In this document: positions 1 to 11,921 of the stretch, piece by piece
Numbering within the stretch: position 1 is the stretch's first letter
How the letters are laid out: every line of letters begins with the position of its first letter
Source: Aegilops tauschii subsp. strangulata
Taxonomy: Eukaryota; Streptophyta; Magnoliopsida; Poales; Poaceae
NCBI RefSeq assembly: GCF_002575655.3
Contig: NC_053036.3
Coordinates: forward strand, 161,796,627-161,860,626
Length of the DNA stretch: 64,000 nt
Direction of reading: 5' to 3'
Made by a program: the position numbers and the translations under genes
The notes under the pieces: generated by a model
What the model was told of the DNA's origin: nothing
The model's database searches: none
What the model saw: the letters and a program-made list of their open reading frames with translations, nothing else

Positions 1-221
1 CGGCTTATGGTCGTGTGAAGGTTATAACCCGCCGTGACGTCATCTTCTGGATTCCTGGTAACCCGCCATGACGTCATTTTCCATTAAGTCCATTTTTTTA
101 TCCCACCATATCCTCAACGGATCTTATCTTTAAAGGCCATCCCGAAAATCGAGGCGTTTTTGAGGTGAGATAATCACGTCGTGGCCTCCTCGTTTCTCGC
201 GCCCACTTATGAGCCTCACCT

Positions 222-229
222 TATAAATA
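222..229 (+). promoter_or_regulatory. TATA box for the antisense gene in the Gypsy element
   Basis: TATAAATA sits about 180 bp before a strong splice donor (GTAAGT at 411) and about 770 bp before the ATG at 995. With the 5'UTR intron it forms a plausible RNA polymerase II promoter independent of the LTR. Confidence 0.6.
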
Positions 230-410
230 GCCCGGCCCATGAGTCTCCAGGTACTTGTGGCCTCCATCGTCTTCCTCCTCTCGCCACTGTACTGTCGCGC
301 GAGCTCCGCCGTCGCCGCCGCGGGTTTCCTCGTCTTCACCAACTCAGGCCGCTGCATCAACCTGACGTGACTAGAGAAACGCGACGAACCCCCGCCGTAA
401 CTCCGCACCT

Positions 411-979
411 GTAAGTCCCTGCACCTCTCCACCGTAGATCCGCATTAGGGTTCCACTGTTCTTCCTCTGTTCTTCGCTGTTCTTCTCGAATTCTCTGTAG
501 TTCTGCCACTATAGTCATGTTTGATCCAAGAGTAGTACAGAGCTCCTGCGGTAGTTGTTGCACATCCATTTTTCCACTAGTAGATCCCCTTTGTTTGAAA
601 TAAGATCCCACTCTGAATCCATGAACTTCTTCTGCGTCAGTTCTAGGTCTAGAAATTTTTCCTTTTAGCCAACCGTTTGATCCAAAATAATTACTGCGAT
701 ATGTGAAACTTGTTTTCACCACACTTAGTCAAAAATTGCATCTGCTGAGCTATGGCGGCTCACATTTCTGGCTTAAAAGAAACCACGCGCTCTAAAATTT
801 CGGCCCATTTATGATAAAGCTATAGACAATTTGAATTACTTACGATGCCCTCAGCGGCTTAGATAACCCGATGCACTTAGCCATATGTCATTAGGCCCCT
901 TCATAAGCCGCCATTTGAGTATTGAACTGTAGACGTCTGCCGGCTTATAATTGAACCGGACATTTTCCTTTTGTCATAG
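411..979 (+). other. Predicted 5'UTR intron of the antisense gene
   Basis: The donor GTAAGTCC at 411 and the acceptor TTTTGTCATAG ending at 979 bracket 569 bp of AT-richer DNA. The next exon starts 15 bp before the ATG. No coding is needed across it, so this is inferred from splice signals and composition only. Confidence 0.5.
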
Positions 980-994
980 GCTTCATCTTTCAAA

Positions 995-3900
995 ATGCCT
1001 CCTAAAGCTCCCAAGGCCCCCATCACGTGCAACTGGATGAGATCCAATGTCACCGACGACACTTTAGCTGATTTCGTAAAGACGGGTTACTTGCCCAAGA
1101 AGGAAATCATGTCTTATCGCGCCCCTGACCCGTCAGAGGAGAGACCTCAACCTAGAGATGGTGAGGTGGTGATATTTGCTGATCACATGAGCCGGGGCTT
1201 CGCACCGCCCGGCTCAAAATTCTTTAGGGATGTTCTGAACTTCTTCGATCTGCGGCCGCAAGACATAGGACCCAATTCCGTGTCAAATATATGCAACTTC
1301 CAAGTATTCTGTGAAGTCTATCTTGGAGAAGAGCCCAGCCTGCTACTCTTTAGAGAGCTATTTTATCTGAACCGCCAGAATGAGTGCGCCAACGGGCCAA
1401 GCCTGGAACTTGGTGGAATCTCCATTCAACGCCGGAGAGACTGCCTCTTTCCTTATGCTGAGCTGCCAAGCCATCCAAAGGACTAGAACCAGACATGGTT
1501 CTACTGCCAGGATACTTCTCCGGCTGACGAGAGCCCTCTGCCCGGCTTTCGTGCCCTGCGTCTGGAGCCAAATCACCCTCTGCCAGACAAACTCTCTCAA
1601 GCTGAGCGTCAACCTCTGATCCCCACCATCAATAAGATCAAGGCTCTCCTGGGAAACGGCCTCAACGACATTGATCTGGTCCGGGTTTGGATCTCTTGGC
1701 GGGTGATCCCCTTGAGCCGCCGCCCCGGCTTAATGTGTGCTTACACGGGCCGGAAGGATGACCCTCTGCGGCACAGCCCCAACGATCTTCCTGAGGACGT
1801 TGTGGACGACATGACCAAGTCTCTCCTGAATGAGAGCTTAGCCGACTGTGGGAGAACCGGCCTGAACCCCTTCTGCCAAGCTAACCCGGCTCCGGCGGTA
1901 AGCCACTGACTTGAACACCTTGGTTTTCTTTTTAATAGTTTCCATCTGAACCTTAAGAAATCTTTGCTGTATGTTTCAGGCTAATGACAAGTTCTGGAAG
2001 GTCAAATATGACCATGAAGTGGCCAAAAAAGCCAGGAAGGCTAAGAAAGCCGCCAGGAGAGCCGCTCCCCGCAAGAAGGGAAGTAGGCCTACTGCCTCAA
2101 AGCTGCTTCAGCTAAGTGACAGCTCCGAGTCAGAGGTAACCCCTGAATCTGTAGGCTCTTGTTTTGTTTCTAGTTTATTCCTATCCACCTTATCGATACT
2201 GATCATCAGCAGGATGACACCGGAGCAAGTAACCCGGTGACTGAAGAGGTAACGACACTTTCCTCCGACTCGGAGCCCTTGCCAAGGCTGAAAGTCCGAA
2301 GAGTAACCCGGAAAGTAAGATTTTCACATCCTTTAGCTTATCAAGATCCTCAATTTCTTTTGAAGCAACAGATTCATGAGAGCCGGCGGCACACCCGGAC
2401 CAACAAGGATGCAGACCTCTCCTCCGGCTTACCTGAAGCGTCAAGGAAGCGCCGGACCGAGGTTATCTCCAACTTATATCCTTTTCATCCTTTGGCGGGC
2501 GTTACTCGTCCACCACTCAATTCTTCTGATTCAAATTATCAGGAAACTTCACCTTCCTCTGGTGATTCTATGCAATCTAACCTGCCGGCTTTCAAGACCG
2601 CACCCAGGTAACGGTGATCGTCTTGTGTTGTGCTTATCTTTACTCATGCTTTTGTACTAACCTTTTGTCCTTTCAGTGCCCACGCAAAGCTCAGCAAGAG
2701 GGCGAAGAAGAATAAACCGGTCGAAGAGCCGGTCTTGACTGAGCCGGAGGTTTCAGCTCAAGAGCCGCCAGCTGCCTCTGCTCCTGAAGCCACCGCTCCA
2801 ACCGACGAGCTAGTCATAGAGACTTCTACCAATCCGGACATCTCCAGCCCGGCTCAGCCGGCCGATGACCCGGATGTGGTAATCACCCGGACGGAGTTTG
2901 TCGAGCCGGGGAGACCCACTGCGCTGGCTAAGTGCTCTGCCAAGGAAGAGTTGCTAGAGCGCCGCAGGGCCAAGCTGGACATCATCAACTACGCTAACTT
3001 GAGCATTGAAGATATCATCTCCGGCTATGTCAATCAGGTACACAGCAGCCGGGACCTGGAGATTGACATGGTGAAGCAGATACAGCAGAAGTCTGAGGTA
3101 CCACTCTCTTGCTTACTGCATAGTCATCTTTACCATACTAGCCCCCAAGTCTACTACTTATGATAGAATATGTTGTAGACTTAACTTCCGGCTTACTTTC
3201 ATGAACCGGCAATTTGTAGATAGAACCTTTCAGCATAAATTAGCCCCCAAGTGCCAAGTGTCTTTGCTTGGAAAGTGCTTGGGACTTTAAAGTTGTATAA
3301 TAATGATTCATACTATAATCCGGAAATTGTACAGGCTGCTTGCAAGAAATTTGAGGCTGATATCTCTGAGCTGAAGAACTGCCTGAAGACTCAGGAAACT
3401 GAGACCCGGAAGGCCAATGCTAAATTTGAGTCCAGTGTTGCTGCTCAAGAGAAGCTGAAGAAGAAGTTTGAAACCGAAAGGAAGACTTGGGCCGAAGAGA
3501 AGGCTGCTCTGGTCAGCTGGGCCAAACAGGCGGAGGCGGCTCTGACGGAGAAAACCGCCGAACTCTCCGGCTTAAAGCGCCCTGTGTCACAGATGGTCGC
3601 CGCAATCTTCGGTAAGTCATTCTGCAGACTTTCAACAAGTTTACATTCTCTATGTCTCATAAGTCCCATCATTGCTAGCGGCTTACCTGACGTTGTAAAA
3701 CAGGTCCCAGAAGCGCCAACCTCAATCAAAATATGCTGACCAAGCTGAAGGCCGTGTACACTTTGGTGGAGCAACTCTACACCGGGTCACAGCGCGCCTT
3801 GGCCGTTGTGGCCCTGTCCAATGAGGTTCCGACTCACCTGGCGGACGTACTTCGCCGGCTTGCCGTTCTTCCGCAGCGTTTCCAAGAGCTGCGACGGGCC

Positions 3901-4347
3901 TCTGCAAGAGCCGGAGCCATAGCTGCTCTGAGCCGGGCCAAGGCTTTCCTTCCAGAGCTAGACCCGGCTGACATCGCACTTGGATACCCCAGCCTGAAGG
4001 AAGACGGCACCCCCTTCGACCAAAAAGACTTTGCTGCCTGTGTGAAGATCGTGCGCCCGATGGCCACCCTGATTGGGAATGACACCGACCTTACCAAGTA
4101 CCAGTCGGGCTACGACGCAGAGAATCAGAGGATCCCCACTCCGCGTTATGAAGCCATCAGCTTGGTCCCGCCGACTCGTAAGCACACCTTTGCCCCAGAA
4201 AATGACCCGGCCGGGTTAATTGACTAGGAGGCTCATTTTGAAGCTTTGAGCGGCATTGACTGGAAATCGTCAACCTTCCAGGTCATGGGAACAGCCGGAG
4301 GAGCGGAGAGGGATGAGCCGGAAGCTTCGCCTCCGCAAGCACCTTGA
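995..4347 (+). pseudogene. Six-exon antisense gene inside the Gypsy element (gypsy-type 'Transposase_28'-like protein)
   Basis: Coding exons: 995-1897, 1980-2135, 2213-2607, 2677-3097, 3335-3611, 3704-4347. Every junction has GT/AG ends and the phases agree (0,0,2,0,1), giving about 931 codons. The ATG has context CAAAATGCC. The N-terminal 160 residues (W at about 15, then PPGSKFFRDVLNFF, PNSVSNICNF) resemble what Pfam calls 'putative gypsy type transposon' (Transposase_28); that match is from memory. The middle is basic, then acidic and Pro/Glu-rich, and exon 5 is a long Glu/Lys/Ala coiled coil. Function is unknown. It runs opposite to gag-pol and ends tail-to-tail with it. Two TAG codons, 1484-1486 and 4225-4227, interrupt it; the first is clearly a break, the second could be the natural end. 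Plant LTR elements with antisense extra ORFs are known. Confidence 0.72.
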
Positions 4348-5450
4348 TCTTTAGACGGCTTATGGTTGCACCTTAGACCAATGCCTCACCTTTTGGACTC
4401 GGGGAGTCTTGTAATAGAGTAAGATAAAAAAAATTGTCGTGCCATCGTGCACGTGTTGAATGCTTAACTCCATTGAAGCTGCTTCTTCTTATTCCTCCGG
4501 GTTATAATTGATCAGTTATTTTCCTTAAGCGCGAATAGCTGTCTTTAACCATCCTGCATAGAAAACAAGTCATAAGTCTCTAGGCGGCTTACCGCACTGA
4601 GAATCATAGACCTTATATATATAACCCGGAATATGAACCAAAGTCACTAAAGACTGGCCCTCAATTATGCCTTTGATGTAACCATGATTGCATACTTACG
4701 AGCCTGCAAATATGCTTCCAGTTTATGTAACCCGAATAATGAGATGAAGATCTCAATTCCGGTTTACTAGCATCAAGAATACTCACTATGTGTTTATCAA
4801 CGTTGTGAATCAAAATTAAGGCGGCAAAATAAAAGCCGCCCTTGCACACTGTTGATATGGCCAACAGAACTTGTTATAAGTCAGAAGATCAAAAACGTAG
4901 GGGCTTCCGGTTCGAATACGACCAGAGAACCGTCCCAAAGGGGTTAAGCTAAGATTCGAATGCGATCATATAGCCCCCAGTGGCTTTGACGATGCCAATC
5001 AAGAGGGTACCGACAGCTATGCTCTCTTTGGTTCGAATACGACCCATGTTTGAACAGGAAGCCCCCAATTGACCTTACGAGTTGTTTAACGACGCTGATT
5101 CGAATACGATCCACGTTGGTTCCCAAAGGGGGTTGAGCTATGATTCAAATATGATCAAAGAAAACTCCCCCATGAGCTCGGCACTTTGCCAACCAAGTGG
5201 GTATTGACAGCTATGTTCTCTTTGGTTCGAATACGACCTATGTTTGAACAGGAAGCCCCCAGGTGATTATATTGCGTACGGCTAGATTCGAATACGATCA
5301 TAAGCCGGATCCACCTCCAAGTGACCATGTGATGGTGTAATGGAAACAACACTTTTACCTTTGGAGGAGAAAAGGACAGAGGTCCTGCTTTATTATTTAA
5401 CATAATATGTACAGGGCTATAGAGATAGGTACATTATGAGAGCCGGTGGG
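4348..5450. other. Region between convergent Gypsy transcripts
   Basis: There is no ORF worth calling. The stretch separates the 3' end of the antisense gene from the 3' end of gag-pol. Its right half holds the TTCGAATACGA motif cluster listed separately; the left half shows nothing recognisable. Confidence 0.6.
4911..5299. repeat. Seven-copy TTCGAATACGA motif cluster
   Basis: Copies of TTCGAATACGA(C/T)C or close variants start at 4911, 4955, 5032, 5099, 5144, 5226 and 5287. Some alternate a 'GGTTCGAATACGACC' form with a 'GATTCGAATACGATC' form. A longer unit with CATGTTTGAACAGGAAGC downstream recurs at about 5030 and 5225, so the cluster partly arose by a tandem step of about 190 bp. Confidence 0.75.
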
Positions 5451-8400
5451 TCAAGTGTAATAAGGCCGAAGCTGAGCTATGTTCCACGGCCGACGGGTCT
5501 CCTCCTCCGACTTGCGTGAATCTTTATGCTCCCAAACGTCAATAAGGTAGTATGACCCATTGTGCAAGTTCTTGCTGACCACAAAGGGCCCTTCCCAAGG
5601 CGGGGATAGCTTGTGTACATCTGTTTGATCTTGGATGAGCCGGAGCACCAGGTCACCTTCCTGGAAGACCCGGGACTTAACCCGGCGGCTGTGATAACGG
5701 CGCAGGTCTTGTTGGTAAATCGCTGAGCGAGCTGCTGCCACGTCACGCTGTTCGTCCAACAGGTCAAGAGCATCTTGGCGCGCCTGTTCATTATTCGCCT
5801 CATCATAATCCGCCACTCGAGGCGAGTCATGACGGATGTCACTGGGGAGGACTGCCTCCGCTCCATAAACCATAAAGAAGGGCGTGTAACCCGTAGACCT
5901 GTTAGGAGTAGTATTGATGCTCCATAACACGGAAGGTAGCTCCTCCACCCAACAACCCAGCGTCCGCTGCAAAGGGACTAAAAGCCGGGGCTTAATGCCC
6001 TTCAAGATCTCCTGATTAGCTCTCTCAGCTTGACCATTGGATTGAGGATGAGCCACTGATGAAACATCAAGTCGAATATGCTCTCGTTGACAGAACTCCT
6101 CCATGGCGCCTTTAGACAGATTGGTACCATTGTCAGTTATAATGCTGTGTGGAAAGCCAAAGCGAAATATCACCCTTTTCATGAACTGAACCGCCGTGGC
6201 TGCGTCACACTTGCTAACTGGCTCTGCTTCAACCCACTTTGTGAATTTGTCAACTGCCACCAAGAGGTGGGTCTTCTTATCCTTGGACCTTTTAAAAGGC
6301 CCAACCATATCAAGCCCCCGGACCGCAAATGGCCAAGTAATTGGAATCATCCTCAGCTCCTGAGCCGGCACATGAGCCCGTCGCGAGAACCTCTGGCAAC
6401 CATCACATTTACTGACCAAGTCCTCCGCATCAGCATGAGCCGTCAGCCAATAAAAACCATGACGAAAAGCCATGGCCACAAGGCATTTTGAGCCGGCATG
6501 ATGGCCACAATCCCCTTCGTGAATCTCACGCAAGATTGCTTGACCCTCCTCAGGGGAAACACAACGCTGGAACGCTCCCGTAACACTACGGCGATGCAGC
6601 TCACCATCGATAACAACCATTGACTTAGACCGCCGGGTTATTTGTCTGGCCAAAGTTTCATCCTCAGGCAAATCTCCCCGGGTCATGTAAGCCAAGTATG
6701 GCACCGTCCAGTCCGGGGTGATGTGGAGAGCCGCCACCAACTGTGCCTCCGGGTCAGGGATAGCCAAGTCTTCCTCTGTAGGTACCTTAACAGAAGGGTT
6801 ATGCAGGATGTCCAAGAAAGTATTAGGCGGCACCGGTTTTCGCTGAGAGCCCAGCCGGCTTAATGCATCAGCCGCCTCGTTCTTCCTGCGATTGATGTGC
6901 TCTACTTGGTAACCCTGAAAGTGTCCAGCAATGGTATCAACTTCACGGCGATAAGCCGCCATGAGAGGGTCCTTGGAATCCCACTTGCCTGATACTTGTT
7001 GAGCCACTAGATCTGAGTCGCCGAAGCACCTTACTCGGCTCAAGCTCATCTCCTTAGCCATCCGAAGACCATGGAGCAAGGCCTCGTACTCAGCCGCATT
7101 GTTAGTACAAGGAAACATCAACCGTAGCACATAATGAAACTTGTCACCTTTAGGGGAAGCCAATACAACTCCAGCCCCCGAGCCTTCCAATTGCCTAGAC
7201 CCATCAAAGTGAATAGTCCAATATGTATTATCCGGCTTTTCTTCAGGCACCTGTAGCTCTGTCCAATCGTTGATGAAATCCACCAAAGCTTGAGATTTAA
7301 CAGTAGTGCGTGGTACGTATTTCAGACCATGAGGCCCAAGTTCTATAGCCCACTTAGCCACTCTCCCTGTGGCTTCTCTGTTTTGGATGATATCTCCAAG
7401 GGGAGCAGAGCTAACCTCCGTAATGGGGTGACCCTGAAAATAGTGCTTAAGCTTCCGGCTTGCCATGAACACACCATAAACAAGCTTCTGCCAATGTGGA
7501 TACCGCTGTTTGGACTCGATGAGCACTTCACTGACGTAATAAACCGGCCGCTGAACCGGATATTCCTTACCCTCTTCCTTGCGCTCCACCACCACAGCCA
7601 CACTGACGGCTCGTGTGTTGGCAGCTACATACAGTAATAAGGGCTCCTTGTCAACCGGGGCAGCAAGGACTGGGGGCTCAGCCAGCTGTCTCTTTAAATC
7701 CTCAAAAGCAGCATTAGCAGCATCATTCCAGATAAAGTCATCATTTTTCTTCATCAACTGGTACAGTGGCATGGCCTTCTCACCCAAACGGCTTATAAAC
7801 CGGCTTAAAGCAGCGATACGACCCGCCAGGCGCTGGACGTCGTTTATACACGCCGGCTTAGCTGGAGAGGTGATTGCCTTGATCTTCTCCGGGTTAGCTT
7901 CAATGCCTCTATGAGAAACCAGAAAACCCAAGAGCTTGCCTGCAGGAACACCAAAAACACACTTGGCCGGGTTAAGCATCATCTTGTAGACCCGGAGATT
8001 ATCAAAGGTTTCCCTCAGATCATCTATCAAGGTTTCCTTCTCCCTGGATTTAACCACAATATCATCCACATAGGCATGAACATTGCGCCCAATCTGGTTA
8101 TGAAGACAGTTCTGCACGCAACGCTGATAAGTCGCCTGTGCACTCTTGAGTCCAAAAGGCATAGACACATAACAGAAGGCTCCAAAGGGAGTGATGAATG
8201 CCGTCTTCTCCTGGTCCTTAACTGCCATTTTAACCTGATGGTATCCGGAATAAGCATCCAAGAAACATAAGCGCTCGCAACCCGCCTAGCATCAATGATT
8301 TGATCAATACGGGGAAGGGAAAAAGGATCAGCCGGACACGCTTTGTTTAAGTCCGTGTAGTCCACACACATCCGCCAGGTGCCATTCTTCTTGAGCACGA

Positions 8401-8653
8401 GCACCGGGTTAGCTAACCACTCTGGGTGAAAGACTTCAACAATAAACCCGGCCGCCAAGAGCCGGGCTACCTCCTCACCAATGGCCTTCCGCCTCTCTTC
8501 ATTAAACCGGCGAAGGAATTGCCTGACCAGCTTAAATTTCGGATCAATATTGAGAGTGTGCTCAGCGAGTTCTCTAGGTACACCTGGCATGTCAGAAGGT
8601 TTCCATGCAAAGATGTCCCTGTTCTCACGGATGAACTCGATGAGCGCGCCTTC
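5451..8653 (-). pseudogene. RT, RNase H, second RNase H and integrase of the Tat-type Gypsy element
   Basis: The RT starts in the frame open from 8653 (PGVPRELAEHTLNID, then VLVLKKNGTWRMCVDYTDLN). A 1-bp loss near 8285-8290 shifts the frame inside the RT; the rest is one 936-codon open frame from 8261 to 5451. In that frame the RT catalytic YVDD is at residues 64-67. A first, Ty3-type RNase H near 205-300 lacks the usual Asp (YVAAN), a degeneration known in Tat elements. A second RNase H at about 347-470 has candidate catalytic residues D353, E391, D415/D417 and D466. The integrase has an HHCC zinc motif (about 581-622) and D651, D710, E746. The end WNIAQLRPYY is typical of the lineage. The long intact frame suggests fairly recent activity. 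Confidence 0.9.
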
Positions 8654-9538
8654 CTATTTCGGATCCAAATTGGCACTGATGCTAAACTGCTGAGATGAGT
8701 CACCTGGAACGAAATCAACAAGTTTAGTCTCATCAGCTGACTTAAATTTCATTGCCGGCTCATGCTCCGTGGTCGGCTTTTTCAGAGATGTCATATCTGT
8801 TGGGTCAACATTATCCTTGTAAAACTTCAGCTCCTCTGTTGCACAAACAGATTCTGCACAAGCCGCATCACCTTCCTCACACTCCAAGGCTATCTTTCGG
8901 CTACCATGAACCGTAATGGTCCCATTGTGACCCGGCATCTTGAGCTGTAAGTATATGTAACACGGCCGTGCCATGAACTTGGCGTAAGCCGGCCGCCCAA
9001 ATATGGCATGATACGGACTTCTTATCTTGACCACCTCAAAGGTCAATTTTTCCACCCTGTAGTTGTACTCATCTCCAAAGGCCACTTCCAATTCGATCTT
9101 ACCAACTGGATAAGCCGACTTACCAGGAACCACGCCATGGAAAACAGTATTGGACTGGCTGAGGTTCTTATCAATCAACCCCATACGACGGAAGGTCTCA
9201 TAATAGAGGATGTTGATGCTGCTGCCTCCATCCATGAGCACCTTAGTGAACTTATATCCTCCCACCTGAGGAGCCACCACCAGGGCCAAGTGACCCGGAT
9301 TATCAACCCGGGGAGGGTGATCCTCCCTACTCCACACAATAGGCTGCTCAGACCATCTTAAATAGTGTGGAACCGCCGGCTCAACAGCATTCACAGCCCT
9401 CTTATGAAGCTTCTGATCTCGCTTACACAGACTGGTGGTAAACACATGGTACTGTCCACCATTGAGCTGCTTTGGATTGGTCTGGTATCCCCCCTGTTGC
9501 TGTTGATGACCCTGGCCGGACTGCTGATTAAAGCCCCC
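8654..9538 (-). pseudogene. Retropepsin-type protease region of the Tat-type Gypsy element
   Basis: This stretch continues the gag frame. It contains the aspartic protease region with VLMDGGSSINILY near 9240-9200 (active-site Asp in a DGGSS context, common in this lineage in place of DTGAS), followed by an FGRPAYAKFMA segment. Retropepsins cut the polyprotein into gag and enzyme parts. The frame stops at TAG 8654-8656 just before the RT domain, where the reading frame and similarity continue. It is part of one broken polyprotein, not a separate gene. Confidence 0.8.
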
Positions 9539-11908
9539 TTAAACATTCTGAGGATTGGAATTTGAGCCGCCGCCCGGGCCATGAAAGCCGCCGACGCCTG
9601 AGCCGCCACCCAGGCCATTGTTGCCATTAAAAGCATTGGAGTTCTTAAAGGCCTTCATGATTGCACAATCTTTCCATAGATGAGTAGCTGGCTTCTCCCT
9701 GGAGCCATGCCTTGGACAAGGCTCATTCAACAACTGCTCAAGCGTTGGGCCTGAACCGCCGGCTCGGGGAGGTGGCCTCCCTTTATGTCGCTGGTAGTTA
9801 CCCTGTGAGATGGTATTGGCCACAAACTCCATGCCGCCATCAGCCTTACGCTTGTTACCTCCTTGATTTGCCGGGTTATGCTGAGGACCCTTGCCATTGC
9901 CGTTCTTCTTTCCCTTCCCTATCCTCTCATCATCTGACACGGAGTCCTTGGTACTATCAGAGTCGGCGTACTTGACGAGAGCCGCCATCAGCGTACCCAT
10001 ATCATTACAGTCGCGCTTGAGCCGCCCGAGCTTCATCTTCAGGGGCAGGAAACGACAATTCTGCTCCAACATCAAGACTGCAGAGCCGGCATCCATCTTA
10101 TCATATGAATGTATTATCTCTTTGACCCGGCGAACCCAATGTGTCATAGACTCACCCTCCTGCTGTTTACAGTTAGTCAAATCCACAATTGACATAGACT
10201 GCCTACAGGTATCTTTGAAGTTTTGGATGAACCGGGCTTTCAGCTCAGCCCAAGACCCGATAGAATTCGGTGGCAGCCCTTTCAACCAAGTGCGGGCAGT
10301 CCCATCTAACATCATGGTGAAGTACTTGTCCATCACCGCTTCGCTGACCTCCAGCAATTCCATGGCCATCTCGTAACTCTCGATCTAGGCTCCGGGTTGT
10401 AAATCAGCCGTGTAATTAGGCACCTTCCTAGGCCCTTTGAAGTCCTTGGGTAGACGTTCATTGCGGAGAGCCGGCACTAAACAAGGGACACCTCCAGTCC
10501 TCGTAGGGATACCCACGTCGACGGAAGCCGTCGGATAAGCCGGGGGTGTCTGGTAAGCCGTCAACTGAGGCACCTGCTCCGCCTCTTGCCGTGCTCTATC
10601 TTGGTCTGTTGCGTGAAAGGCTCCGTTATGAGCCGGGCCATGGCCAGGTGGCAAGTCATGGCGTCGGACGTTACTTGAGCCGGTCACTGAAACCATGTGT
10701 CTGCTATAACTCGGGCTCCGGCCTGGACGAGGGGTTGAATGTATCCTGTCCTGGCTGTAAGAGTATGCCTCTTGCTGCGCCAGAGCTGTCTGAAGGAGCT
10801 CCCTGACCCGGCGGGTTTCAACCGCCGTTGGAGAGTCGCCATCAATTGGGAGAGCCGCCAGCCGTGCCGCCGCGTCGACCATGTTTTCCAACGGGTTGGC
10901 ATAATGACCCGGTGGTATTGGCACATACTGAGGCGGGGCAGGGTTCACCCGGGGCGGTCCCATTACTTGGGGCTGAATTGGTGTCCCAGCCCCGGGCACT
11001 ATGATCTCCGGCGGGTTACTAGACCCTGCACCTGGCGTGTTGAAGAGGTTTCGAGGATCGTAAACCGGAGGGAGTCGAGATTGGGCCTTTTGATGCCTCC
11101 TTCTCATGACCTCATTGGATGTGTTCTGATCCATCATGAGCTGGAAGGACTGTGCCTGAATCAGCTGAGTCTGGGCGTCGAGAGCCGCCCTCTCTGCAGC
11201 CATCCTGATCCCCTCCGCCGCCAGATCCTCCTTGGCCTTTGCTAGATCCAACTTTAACTGTGCCACCTCCGCGTCATGTTGAACTTGATCCGCAGGATCT
11301 ACCGTAGCGGTCAACAGGACCGTCATCTTATCTGTAAGATCCATCAGCACCTGAGCCAGCGAAGGCACCGGGCTTCCTGACCCGGAGGCGGGGTTTTGAA
11401 CAGGTTGCGCGCCGGCCATGAAGATTCCAACCCGGCTCGGCGGTTCAAAGGGGTCCGGAATGCTGTCGCCATCGGAACAACCCCTGAGCCTGCCATCTAG
11501 AAGTTGATACAACGAGTTTGACTCGTCCATAGACGACTCGCCGTTAGATCCGGTGGCCGTCTCATCACCGGATCCAGATCCATCAGCGAGTCCTCCGTGA
11601 ACACATCCCACAAAAGCACGCTTCAAGGCAGGTAGGGCCCGGGCGGGTCGTGCGCGCTGAGCCGTCTCGATGAGGTCGGCGCAGAGATCCGGGTCAGGGC
11701 CCGGCTCACCAATCTTGCCAATGAAGACATGAACTCCGCCAAAGGGGACCCGGTACCCGTACTCAATTGAGCCGGCGTCGGGGCCCCAGTTTGCATCGTC
11801 GATGTAGAGCTTGCCGCGACGACTCTTGGTCATCCGGCCCACAGCGTATCCCTTGAGCCCTTCGAAGCTGCCCTTCAAGAACTCAAATCCACCGTGCGCT
11901 GGCCCCAT
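9539..11908 (-). pseudogene. gag of the Tat-type Gypsy element, two stops
   Basis: The gag polyprotein would form the retrotransposon particle. I take the ATG at 11908 (start MGPAHGGFEF), just after the primer site; the same frame is open upstream through the LTR to 12013. The N-terminal half is long, Pro/Gly/Ser-rich and includes a heptad-like helical stretch around 11280-11140. The conserved retrotransposon gag domain lies near 10370-10000, with a typical ARTWLKGLP motif and a downstream LTNCKQQEGESMTHWVRRVKE stretch. A C..H-type region with PCPRHG and HLWKDC follows near 9720-9670, then a Gly/Asn-rich tail. The frame is broken by TAG at 10385-10387 and TAA at 9539-9541; coding similarity continues in frame through both, so they are nonsense changes, not natural ends. 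Confidence 0.82.
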
Positions 11909-11919
11909 GGTGGGCGCCA
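11909..11919 (-). other. Primer binding site of the Tat-type Gypsy element
   Basis: Two bases after the LTR end the minus strand reads TGGCGCCCACC, directly before the gag ATG at 11908. The position and the TGGCGCC start fit a tRNA-primed minus-strand priming site. The primer tRNA is not assigned. Confidence 0.65.
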
Positions 11920-11921
11920 AC

